Assembly (NCBI RefSeq): GCF_937877005.1
Contig: NZ_CALEFV010000070.1
Span: 1-13,541, forward strand
Length of the DNA stretch: 13,541 nt
Source of the DNA: an uncultured Fibrobacter sp.
GTDB taxonomy: Bacteria > Fibrobacterota > Fibrobacteria > Fibrobacterales > Fibrobacteraceae
Reading direction: 5' to 3'
Position 1 is the first letter of the stretch. Each line of letters starts with the position of its first letter. The position numbers and the translations under genes are program-made. Positions 5,738 to 12,828 of the stretch are shown here, piece by piece. The notes below the pieces were generated by a model that did no database searches, was not told the DNA's origin, and worked only from the letters and a program-made list of their open reading frames with translations.

Positions 5738-7000
5738 CTATTTTTTCCGTTTTCCCGGAGGCCCAGGCATGAAGGGGCTGCACGTTTCCGATTTCTCGGC
5801 TTTAGCCTTCGTACTCTCCTGACTCACGACCACGGAATCGCCGGCATCGAGTCCTTTCAGAATCTGGATGTTTACGCCGTCACTGATGCCCGTCTTGACA
5901 TGGCGTGGGGCGGCTTTTCCATTGATGTTTATCCATACGAGGCTGCCGCTCGGTTTCTTGCCGTCGGCACGTTTCTTGAAGGACTTGGGCGGCCCGAACT
6001 TTCCCGGAACGCCGGAAGGTGGATCCATTCCTGCGGGAGGAGCCTGAATACCCTTGGGGTCTGCCATCGGTGTTCCGTCAGCCGGAGTGAACTTGAGCGC
6101 TTTAACGGGAATGGCGATTGCATCCTTGATTTCTTGTGTCACGATGGTGCATGTGGCCGTCATGCCGGGGAGCAGTTTTTGGTCCGGATTCTCGGCGGTA
6201 ATTACAACGGTGTACGTGACGACATTACTTGCGGTGGTCGGATTAAGGCGAACTTCCTGCACGGATCCGTTAAAGGTCTCGTTCTGGAAGGCGTCTACAG
6301 TAAATGTGACGCGCTGGCCTTGCTTTACCTGACCTATATCCGCCTCGTCGATATCGGCCATCACTTTCATCTGGCTTAGGTCCTTGGCGATTATAAAGAG
6401 GGTCGGTGTGCTCATGGAAGCGGCCACGGTTTGTCCGACTTCGACATTGCGAGAAAGTACGATACCGTTGATTGGGCTCTTGATGGTTGCGTAACTCAGG
6501 TTGAGACGAGCCTGTGCCACTTCGTTCTTACTGCGTTCTACGGCAAGTGCGGCTGAGTTCATGTTGTATTCGGCGGTCTCGAGTTCCACGGCGCTTGCAG
6601 AATTGCTTTCGGAAAGTTTCTTGACGCGGTTGTAGGTCGATTCCTTGTACTTGTAGTCCGTTTCGGCGCTGCGGTAGGCAATTTCGGCTTGAGTCAGTGT
6701 TGCCTTGAGCTTGGACTTGTCCAGTTCGGCGATTACCTGTCCTTTCTTGACCTTGGAATTGAAATCGACGAAGATCTTTGCGATGTCGCCCGAAACCTGC
6801 GTGCCGACTTCCACCTGGTCGACGGGTTTGAGTGTGCCCGTCGCCGAAATGGTGGTAGCGATAGTTGTCTGTGTGACCTTTGCGCTTACTAAGGGCCCCG
6901 CGGCATTTTCTGCGCTTTCCGAAAAAAAGAATGTCTTGACGCCATAAGCGATGGCGCCAAGAATTACGACAATGATGAAGATTTTCAGAAGCTTTTTCAT
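5738..7000 (-). CDS. MacA/HlyD-type periplasmic adaptor of an ABC or tripartite efflux system
   Basis: The gene encodes 420 aa. An N-terminal membrane anchor (about 4-20, LLKIFIIVVILGAIAYG) is followed by the first lipoyl/barrel half. This carries the MacA-like signature EVGTQVSGDIAKIFVDFN (64-81) and VKKGQVIAELD (84-94). Next come a helical hairpin (about 95-170) and the return lipoyl segment NGIVLSRNVEVGQTV. The beta-barrel and membrane-proximal domain contain DLSQMKVMADIDEADIGQV and LLPGMTATCTIVT. Such adaptors link an inner-membrane MacB-like ABC transporter to a TolC-like channel. A Pro/Gly-rich insert (APPAGMDPPSGVPGKFGPP) near the C-terminus and a PPGKRKK tail are unusual. No ABC or TolC gene lies next to it here. 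The start at 7000 gives the membrane anchor; an in-frame extension to 7060 is unlikely. Confidence 0.85.
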   Translation of the reverse strand: MKKLLKIFIIVVILGAIAYGVKTFFFSESAENAAGPLVSAKVTQTTIATTISATGTLKPVDQVEVGTQVSGDIAKIFVDFNSKVKKGQVIAELDKSKLKATLTQAEIAYRSAETDYKYKESTYNRVKKLSESNSASAVELETAEYNMNSAALAVERSKNEVAQARLNLSYATIKSPINGIVLSRNVEVGQTVAASMSTPTLFIIAKDLSQMKVMADIDEADIGQVKQGQRVTFTVDAFQNETFNGSVQEVRLNPTTASNVVTYTVVITAENPDQKLLPGMTATCTIVTQEIKDAIAIPVKALKFTPADGTPMADPKGIQAPPAGMDPPSGVPGKFGPPKSFKKRADGKKPSGSLVWININGKAAPRHVKTGISDGVNIQILKGLDAGDSVVVSQESTKAKAEKSETCSPFMPGPPGKRKK

Positions 7001-7164
7001 AAACGCTGTCAAAAAATAGAAAGTCCCGTTCAATTTTCGAATAATTAGATGTGCACACACGACAAAAGGTTGCCTATTTACAAGTGTTTATTCCCAATTT
7101 TTTATATTATGCAGCATTAATCACTAACCGCTGCTTACTTCCTACCGCCGACTTCCTACTATCT
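7001..7164. promoter_or_regulatory. Divergent intergenic region between the adaptor and CDF genes
   Basis: This AT-rich region contains TATATT at 7103-7108 on the + strand, a probable -10 for the CDF gene. That gives a leader of about 50 nt, but no convincing -35 was found. The last 35 bp before the CDF start (about 7128-7162) are made of degenerate TACTTCCTA-like units without a Shine-Dalgarno sequence. No clear promoter was found for the adaptor gene on the other strand. Confidence 0.35.
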
Positions 7165-8064
7165 ATGACTCGTATTGCTAAGAAAGATGACAGTTCCGAG
7201 ATTCGCCGCGTTACCTGGGTGGGGCTTGGTTGGAACGTGGTCTTGTCGGTAGGCAAGTTTTTTGCGGGTTACTTTGGCGGATCCCAAGCACTTATTGCCG
7301 ATGCCATACACAGCGCTTCTGATTTTGTTACGGATATTGCAATTATCGCTGGCTCGCGGTTCTGGAATGCACCGCCCGATGCGGAGCACCCGTATGGGCA
7401 CAGGCGATTCGAGACGCTGATTTCGGTCGGAATCGGACTAGCGGTTTGCGCCGTGGGTCTTGGGCTCGGCTATAATGCCGTTGTGGCCCTTGTAAATGGA
7501 AATCAGTCGCACCCCGAATGGATTGCAGCTGTCATGGCGGCGGTTTCAATTGTCGTGAAAGAGGCTCTTTTTCGCTACACGCGGACGAAAGGCCGTGCCA
7601 TCCGTAGCGAGGCCGTCGAGGCAAACGCATGGCACCATAGGAGCGATGCCTACAGTTCTATTCCTGTTTTGATCGCGGTCTTGTTCGGGATTCTTTTCCC
7701 GACGCTCTGGTTTGCAGACTCCGTGGGCGCGATCATCGTTTCGGTATTCATTCTGCATTCGGGCTTTGAAATTGCCTGGCCGGGAATTCACCGCGTAGCC
7801 GACGAAGGTGCAAGCGAGGAGGTCTCCCAGAAGTTACGCAACATCGCTCTTGCTTGTCCGAATGTAATCAGCATTCACGGGTTCCGTACGCGTTATGTGG
7901 GGAGTGACCTGCATGTGGATTTGCATGTGGTTGTCCCTGCCGACATGACGCTCTTGGCCGCTCACGATTTGTCCGAAGAAGTGGAACGTAGACTGATTGA
8001 TGCTGGTGAAAACGTGGTCGATGCGCTTGTACACATCGATCCGTACGATCCGAATAAAGTTTAA
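7165..8064 (+). CDS. Cation diffusion facilitator (CDF) family metal-ion transporter
   Basis: The gene encodes 299 aa, typical for bacterial CDF antiporters, which export Zn2+, Fe2+ or related ions in exchange for protons. TM1 contains WVGLGWNVVLSVGKFFAGY. TM2 carries the metal site H49-x3-D53 (ADAIHSASDF), and TM5 carries H157-x3-D161 (WHHRSDAYSS). Between TM2 and TM3 lies the classic HPYGHRRFE segment (75-83). The C-terminal cytoplasmic domain (about 205-299) has HVDLHVVVP and ends in a His/Asp-containing strand (VHIDPYDP). His rather than Asp in both transmembrane sites suggests Zn/Cd specificity, but substrate cannot be settled. ATG 7165 is preferred over 7051 because homology begins there and the upstream extension is unlike a CDF N-terminus. 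Confidence 0.92.
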   Translation: MTRIAKKDDSSEIRRVTWVGLGWNVVLSVGKFFAGYFGGSQALIADAIHSASDFVTDIAIIAGSRFWNAPPDAEHPYGHRRFETLISVGIGLAVCAVGLGLGYNAVVALVNGNQSHPEWIAAVMAAVSIVVKEALFRYTRTKGRAIRSEAVEANAWHHRSDAYSSIPVLIAVLFGILFPTLWFADSVGAIIVSVFILHSGFEIAWPGIHRVADEGASEEVSQKLRNIALACPNVISIHGFRTRYVGSDLHVDLHVVVPADMTLLAAHDLSEEVERRLIDAGENVVDALVHIDPYDPNKV

Positions 8065-8065
8065 T

Positions 8066-8094
8066 GGATTGTTTCGCCCATACGGGCTCGCATT
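8066..8094 (-). repeat. Degenerate ATTGCGAG...GAAGCAATCC-type intergenic repeat
   Basis: On the - strand this reads AATGCGAGCC...GCGAAACAATCC with an internal GCCC-GTAT-GGGC hairpin. It fills the gap between the converging CDF and M16 genes. It closely resembles the second copy at 12795-12823. The T-tract expected of a terminator is missing. Confidence 0.45.
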
Positions 8095-8101
8095 AAAGGG
8101 A

Positions 8102-9562
8102 TTACTTTTTCAGCAAGAAGCCGACAACGCTCTTTTCGCGAATAAATGTTTTTTGAGCTGCGTCCTGCACTTCGGCGGCGGTCACCTTGTTCAGTTCGTC
8201 GGCCCAGTTGAGGAAAATGCGGTAGTCGCCGTACATTTCGTACCAGGCAAGCATGGTCGCCACATTTTCCATGTCGGTCAGGCTGCGAACCAGGCCTGCG
8301 TAAGCGTGATTCTTCACCTTCTGAAAATCGCGTTCCGAAACGGTTTCGGTCTTAAGGCGTTCCAATTCTTCCCACACGATCTTTTCGACTTTTGCGGGAT
8401 CGGCATCGGGACGCATGCTCACGCTGATATTGAATTCGGAAATGTACTTGTTCGGGCTGTTGCTTGCGCTTGCGCTGACGGCGAGTTTTTCGTCCTGTAC
8501 CAGACGTTTATACAGCCTTCCAGATCGTCCATTCAGCACGCCTTCGGCGATGTCGAGCGGATAAAGAATTTTGTTGCCTACTTCGGGTGTCTTGAAGGAT
8601 AGCGTATAAAGGTTGGGAGCGTCGGAGCGCTTTACGGTGAGTCGCTTTTCTCCAGCCTGTTCCGGGTCTTCGATGGTAAGCGGCGGGAAGGCTTCTCCGG
8701 CAGGAATCGGACCGAAATATTTTTTCACCATGTCCATTGTAGAGGTCGTGTCTAGGTCCCCTGCCAGCACGAGAATGGCGTTGCGTGGCTTGTAATACTT
8801 GTGATAATGTTCATCGGCCATTTCGCGCGTGAGATTCATGATGTCCGAAGACCAGCCGATGGTCGGCACGCGATACGGGAACGCCTCGTAGATCATGGAG
8901 TTAAGCGTTTCGTAGAATCGACCCGTAGGCTTGTCGTCGTAGCGCATGCGACGTTCTTCGCGCACGACCATGCGTTCGGAGTAGAATTCGCGTAGCACGG
9001 CATTCTGCATGCGGTCGGCTTCGAGCCACATGAAGAGTTCGATTTTGTCTTTGGGGAGCGTAACGATGTAGGCCGTCATCAGGTCGGAGGTGAATGCGTT
9101 CAGGCCTGTGCCGCCGGCGGACTGGTAGGCGCTCCAGAGTTCGTCCTTTACGAAAATCTTGCGGTGCTCATTGACGATGGAATCGTGTTCGGCGGTCAGC
9201 TTGTTCACCTTTGCGGTGTCGCCCGCCAGCTTTGCGGGGCGGATTAGGGCCTGCAAACTGTCCTGTATTGCCATGAAGCGTTCGTCGGCAATGCTGTCGG
9301 TAATGCCCACCTTCTTGGTGCCCTTAAAGAGTTCATGTTCCAGTATGTGGGCGAGGCCGGATTTTCCCGGAACCTCGTGCACTGACCCGGTCACGTAGAA
9401 TAGGCGGCAACTCACCGTAGGGGCCTGTTTGTTGGGGTGCAGAAGCACCGTGAGGCCGTTGGGGAGGACTTCCTTGTGGACGACGAGATTGACCTGGGCG
9501 GAGATACTTGCTGAAAGCAGGCCGATTGCCAGGGCGGTTCTCCATGAAAAAAGCTTAAGCAT
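8102..9562 (-). CDS. Exported M16-family zinc metallopeptidase
   Basis: The gene encodes 486 aa. A signal peptide (1-22, ending SISA) targets it to the periplasm or beyond. The inverted zinc motif is H72-x-x-E75-H76 (AHILEHELFKGT), and the third ligand is most likely E203 in SERMVVREERRM. Between them lies a charged helical insert (about 88-145), so the His-to-Glu spacing is about 50 residues longer than in compact M16 enzymes. The second, non-catalytic half has the usual NGRSGRLYKRLVQDEKLA. M16B proteases of this kind degrade peptides or process exported proteins; the substrate is unknown. A Shine-Dalgarno AGGGAG lies 7 nt upstream of the ATG. The gene follows the 304-aa gene by 20 bp, so they form an operon. 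A second M16 subunit, often found next to the first, is absent. Confidence 0.9.
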   Translation of the reverse strand: MLKLFSWRTALAIGLLSASISAQVNLVVHKEVLPNGLTVLLHPNKQAPTVSCRLFYVTGSVHEVPGKSGLAHILEHELFKGTKKVGITDSIADERFMAIQDSLQALIRPAKLAGDTAKVNKLTAEHDSIVNEHRKIFVKDELWSAYQSAGGTGLNAFTSDLMTAYIVTLPKDKIELFMWLEADRMQNAVLREFYSERMVVREERRMRYDDKPTGRFYETLNSMIYEAFPYRVPTIGWSSDIMNLTREMADEHYHKYYKPRNAILVLAGDLDTTSTMDMVKKYFGPIPAGEAFPPLTIEDPEQAGEKRLTVKRSDAPNLYTLSFKTPEVGNKILYPLDIAEGVLNGRSGRLYKRLVQDEKLAVSASASNSPNKYISEFNISVSMRPDADPAKVEKIVWEELERLKTETVSERDFQKVKNHAYAGLVRSLTDMENVATMLAWYEMYGDYRIFLNWADELNKVTAAEVQDAAQKTFIREKSVVGFLLKK

Positions 9563-9582
9563 TTTTGCTCCCTATCGTCGTG

Positions 9583-10497
9583 TTATTCTTTTGCGAATTT
9601 GGCTATTTCCAAGCCGATTTCATGGGCTTTCTGCGGGTTTTCGTTATAGATGGCGTCAATTTTCTTGCAGCCGAGTTCTAACAGCTTGCGGGCCATTGTC
9701 GATTCCGAATTATGGCGCAGGTCGCGAAGCGCCAAGTCGATCAGCTTGACATCGGCTTGCACCGGGTAGCCTTTCATGAATTCATAGAACTGCTTGATCT
9801 GCTCGCTATACTTTTCTTCGCTTTCGAGCGCCAGCAGAAAGGGTATCACGCGCGTGTTGAGGAGGTTGCCGAGATCGCCCATGAAGGTATTCAAGGTGAC
9901 CCCCTTCGGGAAAAGGTCTTCGGAATCCTTCTGAAGGTCGTCCGTGTCAACGAATTCTCCGGATTCAAGCTGCGATAGCGCATCGTTCAGAAATTCCATT
10001 TCCTTTTTGCGAGCTTGTTCGCGGAAACGTGCCTGGTAGTATATCGGAAGTGTCGTAAGGCAGAAATGAGCTTGCCCTGCACCGATAAACTCGCCAATGT
10101 AGTAGATGTCCGCGTCCTCTTTCAGAATATCTTCTTCGCAGGTAAAGTTGCCAATTTTTGCAGGAATCGGAATTACTTCCATGCTCGAAAGTTCATGGAG
10201 ACGTTCGCGCATGGTTTCGACATCCATTTCGGGCGGAAGTTCAACGCCGTCGGCTTCCATGGATTCGAGCATGTCGTTGATTTTGTCATCAACCGCGCGG
10301 TCAATCGCTTTCTTGCTAGGTACGCGTGGCGAGAACATGCGAAAGTCACCTTCCAGGGCCAAAAGCCCGTTCTTGATCATGTCGTCGAAGGGGGTGCCGC
10401 TATCGCGTTCATCGGGGGGCGGCAAAATCTTGGCATAGGCAATCATGCGCCCGCACAAATTCTCGTCGTTTCCTTTTTTCTGCTCAATGCCTAACAT
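9583..10497 (-). CDS. Protein of unknown function, 304 aa, in operon with the M16 peptidase
   Basis: I do not recognise this family. The protein has no signal peptide or membrane segment, is acidic and mostly helical, and is probably cytoplasmic. An N-terminal third (about 40-105) is rich in charged helices (SKKAIDRAVDDKINDMLESM, ETMRERLHEL). A middle part has a few strands and aromatic residues (DADIYYIGEFIGAGQAHFCLTTLPIYYQARF). A helical C-terminal part (about 190-304) contains DVKLIDLALRDLRHNSESTMARKLLELG, somewhat like helical-repeat proteins. The start at 10497 is chosen from the promoter 9 nt upstream; 10446 (MIAYAKIL) is possible, and 10575 is unlikely because it would overlap the pectinesterase terminator. 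It probably shares a transcript with the peptidase; a functional link is inference only. Confidence 0.75.
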   Translation of the reverse strand: MLGIEQKKGNDENLCGRMIAYAKILPPPDERDSGTPFDDMIKNGLLALEGDFRMFSPRVPSKKAIDRAVDDKINDMLESMEADGVELPPEMDVETMRERLHELSSMEVIPIPAKIGNFTCEEDILKEDADIYYIGEFIGAGQAHFCLTTLPIYYQARFREQARKKEMEFLNDALSQLESGEFVDTDDLQKDSEDLFPKGVTLNTFMGDLGNLLNTRVIPFLLALESEEKYSEQIKQFYEFMKGYPVQADVKLIDLALRDLRHNSESTMARKLLELGCKKIDAIYNENPQKAHEIGLEIAKFAKE

Positions 10498-10506
10498 ACA
10501 GGGAGC

Positions 10507-10535
10507 AATATAGTAAATAGTAGGAAGTAGGACAA
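10507..10535 (-). promoter_or_regulatory. Promoter of the 304-aa gene / M16 operon, next to the start codon
   Basis: TTGTCC (10535-10530), a 17-bp spacer and TATATT (10512-10507) lie on the - strand. The -10 is only 9 nt from the ATG at 10497, predicting a leader of 0-3 nt and hence no Shine-Dalgarno site. The spacer is a low-complexity TACTTCCTACTATTTAC sequence like the one upstream of the CDF gene. Confidence 0.5.
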
Positions 10536-10579
10536 ATGCGTAAACCGAGCGTCGCGACAAAACTTGTTTTGGCATGAAT

Positions 10580-10601
10580 AAAAAAGGGGCAGGTCTGCCC
10601 C
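10580..10601 (-). terminator. Rho-independent terminator of the pectinesterase gene
   Basis: On the - strand GGGGCAG (10601-10595) pairs with CTGCCCC (10592-10586) and is followed by six T (10585-10580). It lies about 65 bp after the pectinesterase stop. The stretch between (10602-10665) also has a 6-bp CGGGGC/GCCCCG hairpin without a T tract and no gene. Confidence 0.85.
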
Positions 10602-10665
10602 TCGTTCACACTTCGTTGTTCACTACCCCATCGAGCGGGGCTCAGACGCCGCCCCGCAACGCCCG

Positions 10666-12780
10666 CTACTTCACGCGGATGATTTGCTGGCGGAGTAGGG
10701 GGCCGTTGCCGCGCTGTAGCAAGTACACGCCCGGCGCCAAATTTTCGGTGCTTACGGTCGAGCCCGCGGATTCGCGAATCAGCTGTCCCGTCAAGGTAAA
10801 CAGGCGTACGCGAGTTGTCGAAGCGAGAGGTTGGCTCGGCATTGCAAGCCCGCGAATCGCAGTCGTTGCGTCGGCCTTGATCAAAACCAGTTCCAATTGA
10901 TCGAGGTTCGGACCGTCGTTGCCGGCAATAGTTGCAAAGGTGAAGTAGCTTGCCCCGGCGGGGAACATTGCCGCAATTGACAAGGTATCCCAGGTTGTCC
11001 AACTTTCTGTCGCCGCAAACGAAAGCGTCTCGGCACTCTTGCAGCCGTCAATGCCGGCGGTGCACACGCCCGGGGCCGCGGCCGCCAGGCTACGTGCATT
11101 GCCGCTCCCGTTCGCATAGCGAATCACGACCTGGTACTCGCCCGCGACATCAGCATATACGGGGACCTGTATCATGCTCAAATCGCCGGCTGCAAAGTTC
11201 ACAAAAGCAGCTCCGTTAAAGCCCGCGTTGTTGCTTTCGGCAGCGGCATTCGTAATGATTCCGTCTTCCACCTGGAACACGGTAGTACCCTTAGCGGTAA
11301 AGCTCGGAATGAGTTCGATGTCACTCGCCGCAACGATTTCGACCTTGGCAACACTGGCGTCAATGCTGGCGGCGCTCTTGCCGCTCCAGCCCGCAAAGGT
11401 CCAGCCTTCGTTCGGTTCTGCGGTAAAGGTAGCTGTCTTTCCTTCCAAGACCTTGTCGCTGCTGAGGTTTGTCGTGACCTTGCCGCCGATGGCGTCGCCA
11501 AGTGTCACCTTATAGTAAGTGGCGTTCGCATCGACCGTCGCGACCTCGTTCGAATAGGCTCCGAGGCCGCCCATGCTGTTCGCGGCACGCACCGTAATCT
11601 TGGAACCCGTGGCAACACCCTCGAGCGAGAAACTCGGCGTAATCACGTTCGCCTTGTACTTGCCATTCACAAAGATGACCCAGGCGCGGGCGTTATCGTC
11701 GTCGGCCCAGACGATTTCGGCACCTTCCTGCGCAATTTTCGGGGCGTTTACCTGAGCTGTCAACTTGGTCGGATCCCAGTTGTCGCTACCCTTCATCACG
11801 TTTTGGAGCGTGTACTTGGCAGCATCGCTTGCGTTCCACACCGTCTTGAGCGTAGTCGCCGACGAAGCGTCCTTGCCGCCATTAAAATAGGTCTTGCGTT
11901 TGCTCGTGTTTACAGCGTTTCCGTTGCCGTCCTTGCTGTTGTATTCGCCAAAGACCTGCGGGGCCGAATTCATATCGGGGCCCCAGCCTTCGCCCGTGGG
12001 TTGCGCAATCATCTTCGTATTTAGGAATACCACCTTTGCGTGCCCCCAGGAACGCCCCAAATAGAATGTTCCGTTGAAACTGCTGTTGTTCACCGAGATG
12101 GTCGCGTTATTGAATACGTAGCCCCAGTCTCCCGGATTCTGGGAAGCCGTAATGTAGCCACCCTTCCGCGTCACCACAAGCTTGGTGCCTTCGAAGAACA
12201 CGTCGCCGCCACCGCAGATAAAGTCGACCGTTCCGTCAATTTCGCCACCTTCCCAGTAGGTGCGGCCCTTCTTGGTGTAATAGGTGTCTTGCCCACTTAA
12301 AAGCCGCACATTCTTGTAGATAAACTTGTCACCTTCGTTCTGCTGCAGGGCCACCTGGCGTGCTGCATTCTCCGAACTGACCGAGCTCCTATTCTGCAGG
12401 GTGATATCCTGCATGTACATGTTGTTGTTCTTTGGGAAATAGAGTGTTGCCGTGGTACTGATACCTTCGGTATCCGTCGTGTTCCAAATAATCGTCTTAT
12501 CTACCGATTGCCCGACAATAGAGACATTCGATGCCGAAAAAGTCGTCTTGCCGTGTTCATCGCCCGTGAGTTTCGTGATTTCGTATTCGCCATCGGGAAC
12601 AAAAAGGACGAAGCGATTGTTCGCAGATGCTCCCGAAGCGTTTGCCGCCGCAATGGCCGCCTTGAAGTCGCCATCGACACCAAGCACGAAATCAATCTTC
12701 TTTTTTTCAATAGCGGATGCGGAAATAGCGAGACCTAAAGTCGCAAGTAGATAGATTTTTGATGTAACACTATTCAACAT
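10666..12780 (-). CDS. Secreted multidomain pectinesterase (carbohydrate esterase family 8)
   Basis: The gene encodes 704 aa. It removes methyl esters from pectin, outside the cell. The signal peptide is 1-23 (ISASA). The CE8 beta-helix (about 25-330) has GQD165TYY, GTVD186FICGG (usually DFIFG) and YLGR243SW (usually LGRPW), so both catalytic Asp residues and the Arg are present. An Ig/Fn3-like linker follows (about 360-432). Next is a bacterial InlB-type repeat (about 436-505, YKVTLGDAIGGKV...GWTFAGWSG). A carbohydrate-binding module of the CBM6/35 kind (about 512-640) comes next, with FQVEDG, GFNGAAFVNF and ESWTTWDTL. The C-terminal tail (about 653-704, RVRLFTLTGQLIR, LAPGVYLLQ) resembles a type IX-like sorting domain; this is inference. 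A CGAGG Shine-Dalgarno-like site lies before the ATG at 12780; an extension to 12819 would be encoded by a dispersed repeat and is rejected. It lies 48 bp downstream of another secreted protein gene. Confidence 0.92.
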   Translation of the reverse strand: MLNSVTSKIYLLATLGLAISASAIEKKKIDFVLGVDGDFKAAIAAANASGASANNRFVLFVPDGEYEITKLTGDEHGKTTFSASNVSIVGQSVDKTIIWNTTDTEGISTTATLYFPKNNNMYMQDITLQNRSSVSSENAARQVALQQNEGDKFIYKNVRLLSGQDTYYTKKGRTYWEGGEIDGTVDFICGGGDVFFEGTKLVVTRKGGYITASQNPGDWGYVFNNATISVNNSSFNGTFYLGRSWGHAKVVFLNTKMIAQPTGEGWGPDMNSAPQVFGEYNSKDGNGNAVNTSKRKTYFNGGKDASSATTLKTVWNASDAAKYTLQNVMKGSDNWDPTKLTAQVNAPKIAQEGAEIVWADDDNARAWVIFVNGKYKANVITPSFSLEGVATGSKITVRAANSMGGLGAYSNEVATVDANATYYKVTLGDAIGGKVTTNLSSDKVLEGKTATFTAEPNEGWTFAGWSGKSAASIDASVAKVEIVAASDIELIPSFTAKGTTVFQVEDGIITNAAAESNNAGFNGAAFVNFAAGDLSMIQVPVYADVAGEYQVVIRYANGSGNARSLAAAAPGVCTAGIDGCKSAETLSFAATESWTTWDTLSIAAMFPAGASYFTFATIAGNDGPNLDQLELVLIKADATTAIRGLAMPSQPLASTTRVRLFTLTGQLIRESAGSTVSTENLAPGVYLLQRGNGPLLRQQIIRVK

Positions 12781-12794
12781 AAAACCTCGTATAC

Positions 12795-12823
12795 GGATTG
12801 CTTCACCTGCGGCTCGCAATGAC
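12795..12823 (-). repeat. Dispersed ATTGCGAG...GAAGCAATCC-type palindromic repeat
   Basis: On the - strand this reads GTCATTGCGAGCC...GTGAAGCAATCC, the form of a short intergenic repeat that I recall from many bacterial genomes. Its ends (GGATTGC / GCAAT) pair. It fills the gap between the two secreted CAZyme-type genes and, if translated, would give the spurious RAAGEAIRIRG extension of the pectinesterase. A degenerate copy is at 8066-8094. Confidence 0.6.
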
Positions 12824-12828
12824 GTTCG

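Noticed and set aside
7051..7164. Longer N-terminus of the CDF transporter
   Set aside because: It covers the promoter-like TATATT and the low-complexity array, and CDF similarity starts at 7165.
7128..7165. Possible CRISPR-like or tandem repeat
   Set aside because: The units are short and degenerate, with no spacers and no cas genes.
8102..8602. Open frame on the + strand continuing past the CDF gene
   Set aside because: It is antisense to the M16 peptidase, whose protein motifs are clear.
10498..10575. Longer N-terminus of the 304-aa protein
   Set aside because: It would start 5 bp from the T tract of the pectinesterase terminator and would translate through the promoter of the gene.
12781..12819. 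Upstream start of the pectinesterase
   Set aside because: The extension is encoded by the dispersed ATTGCGAG-type repeat, and the true signal peptide begins at 12780.
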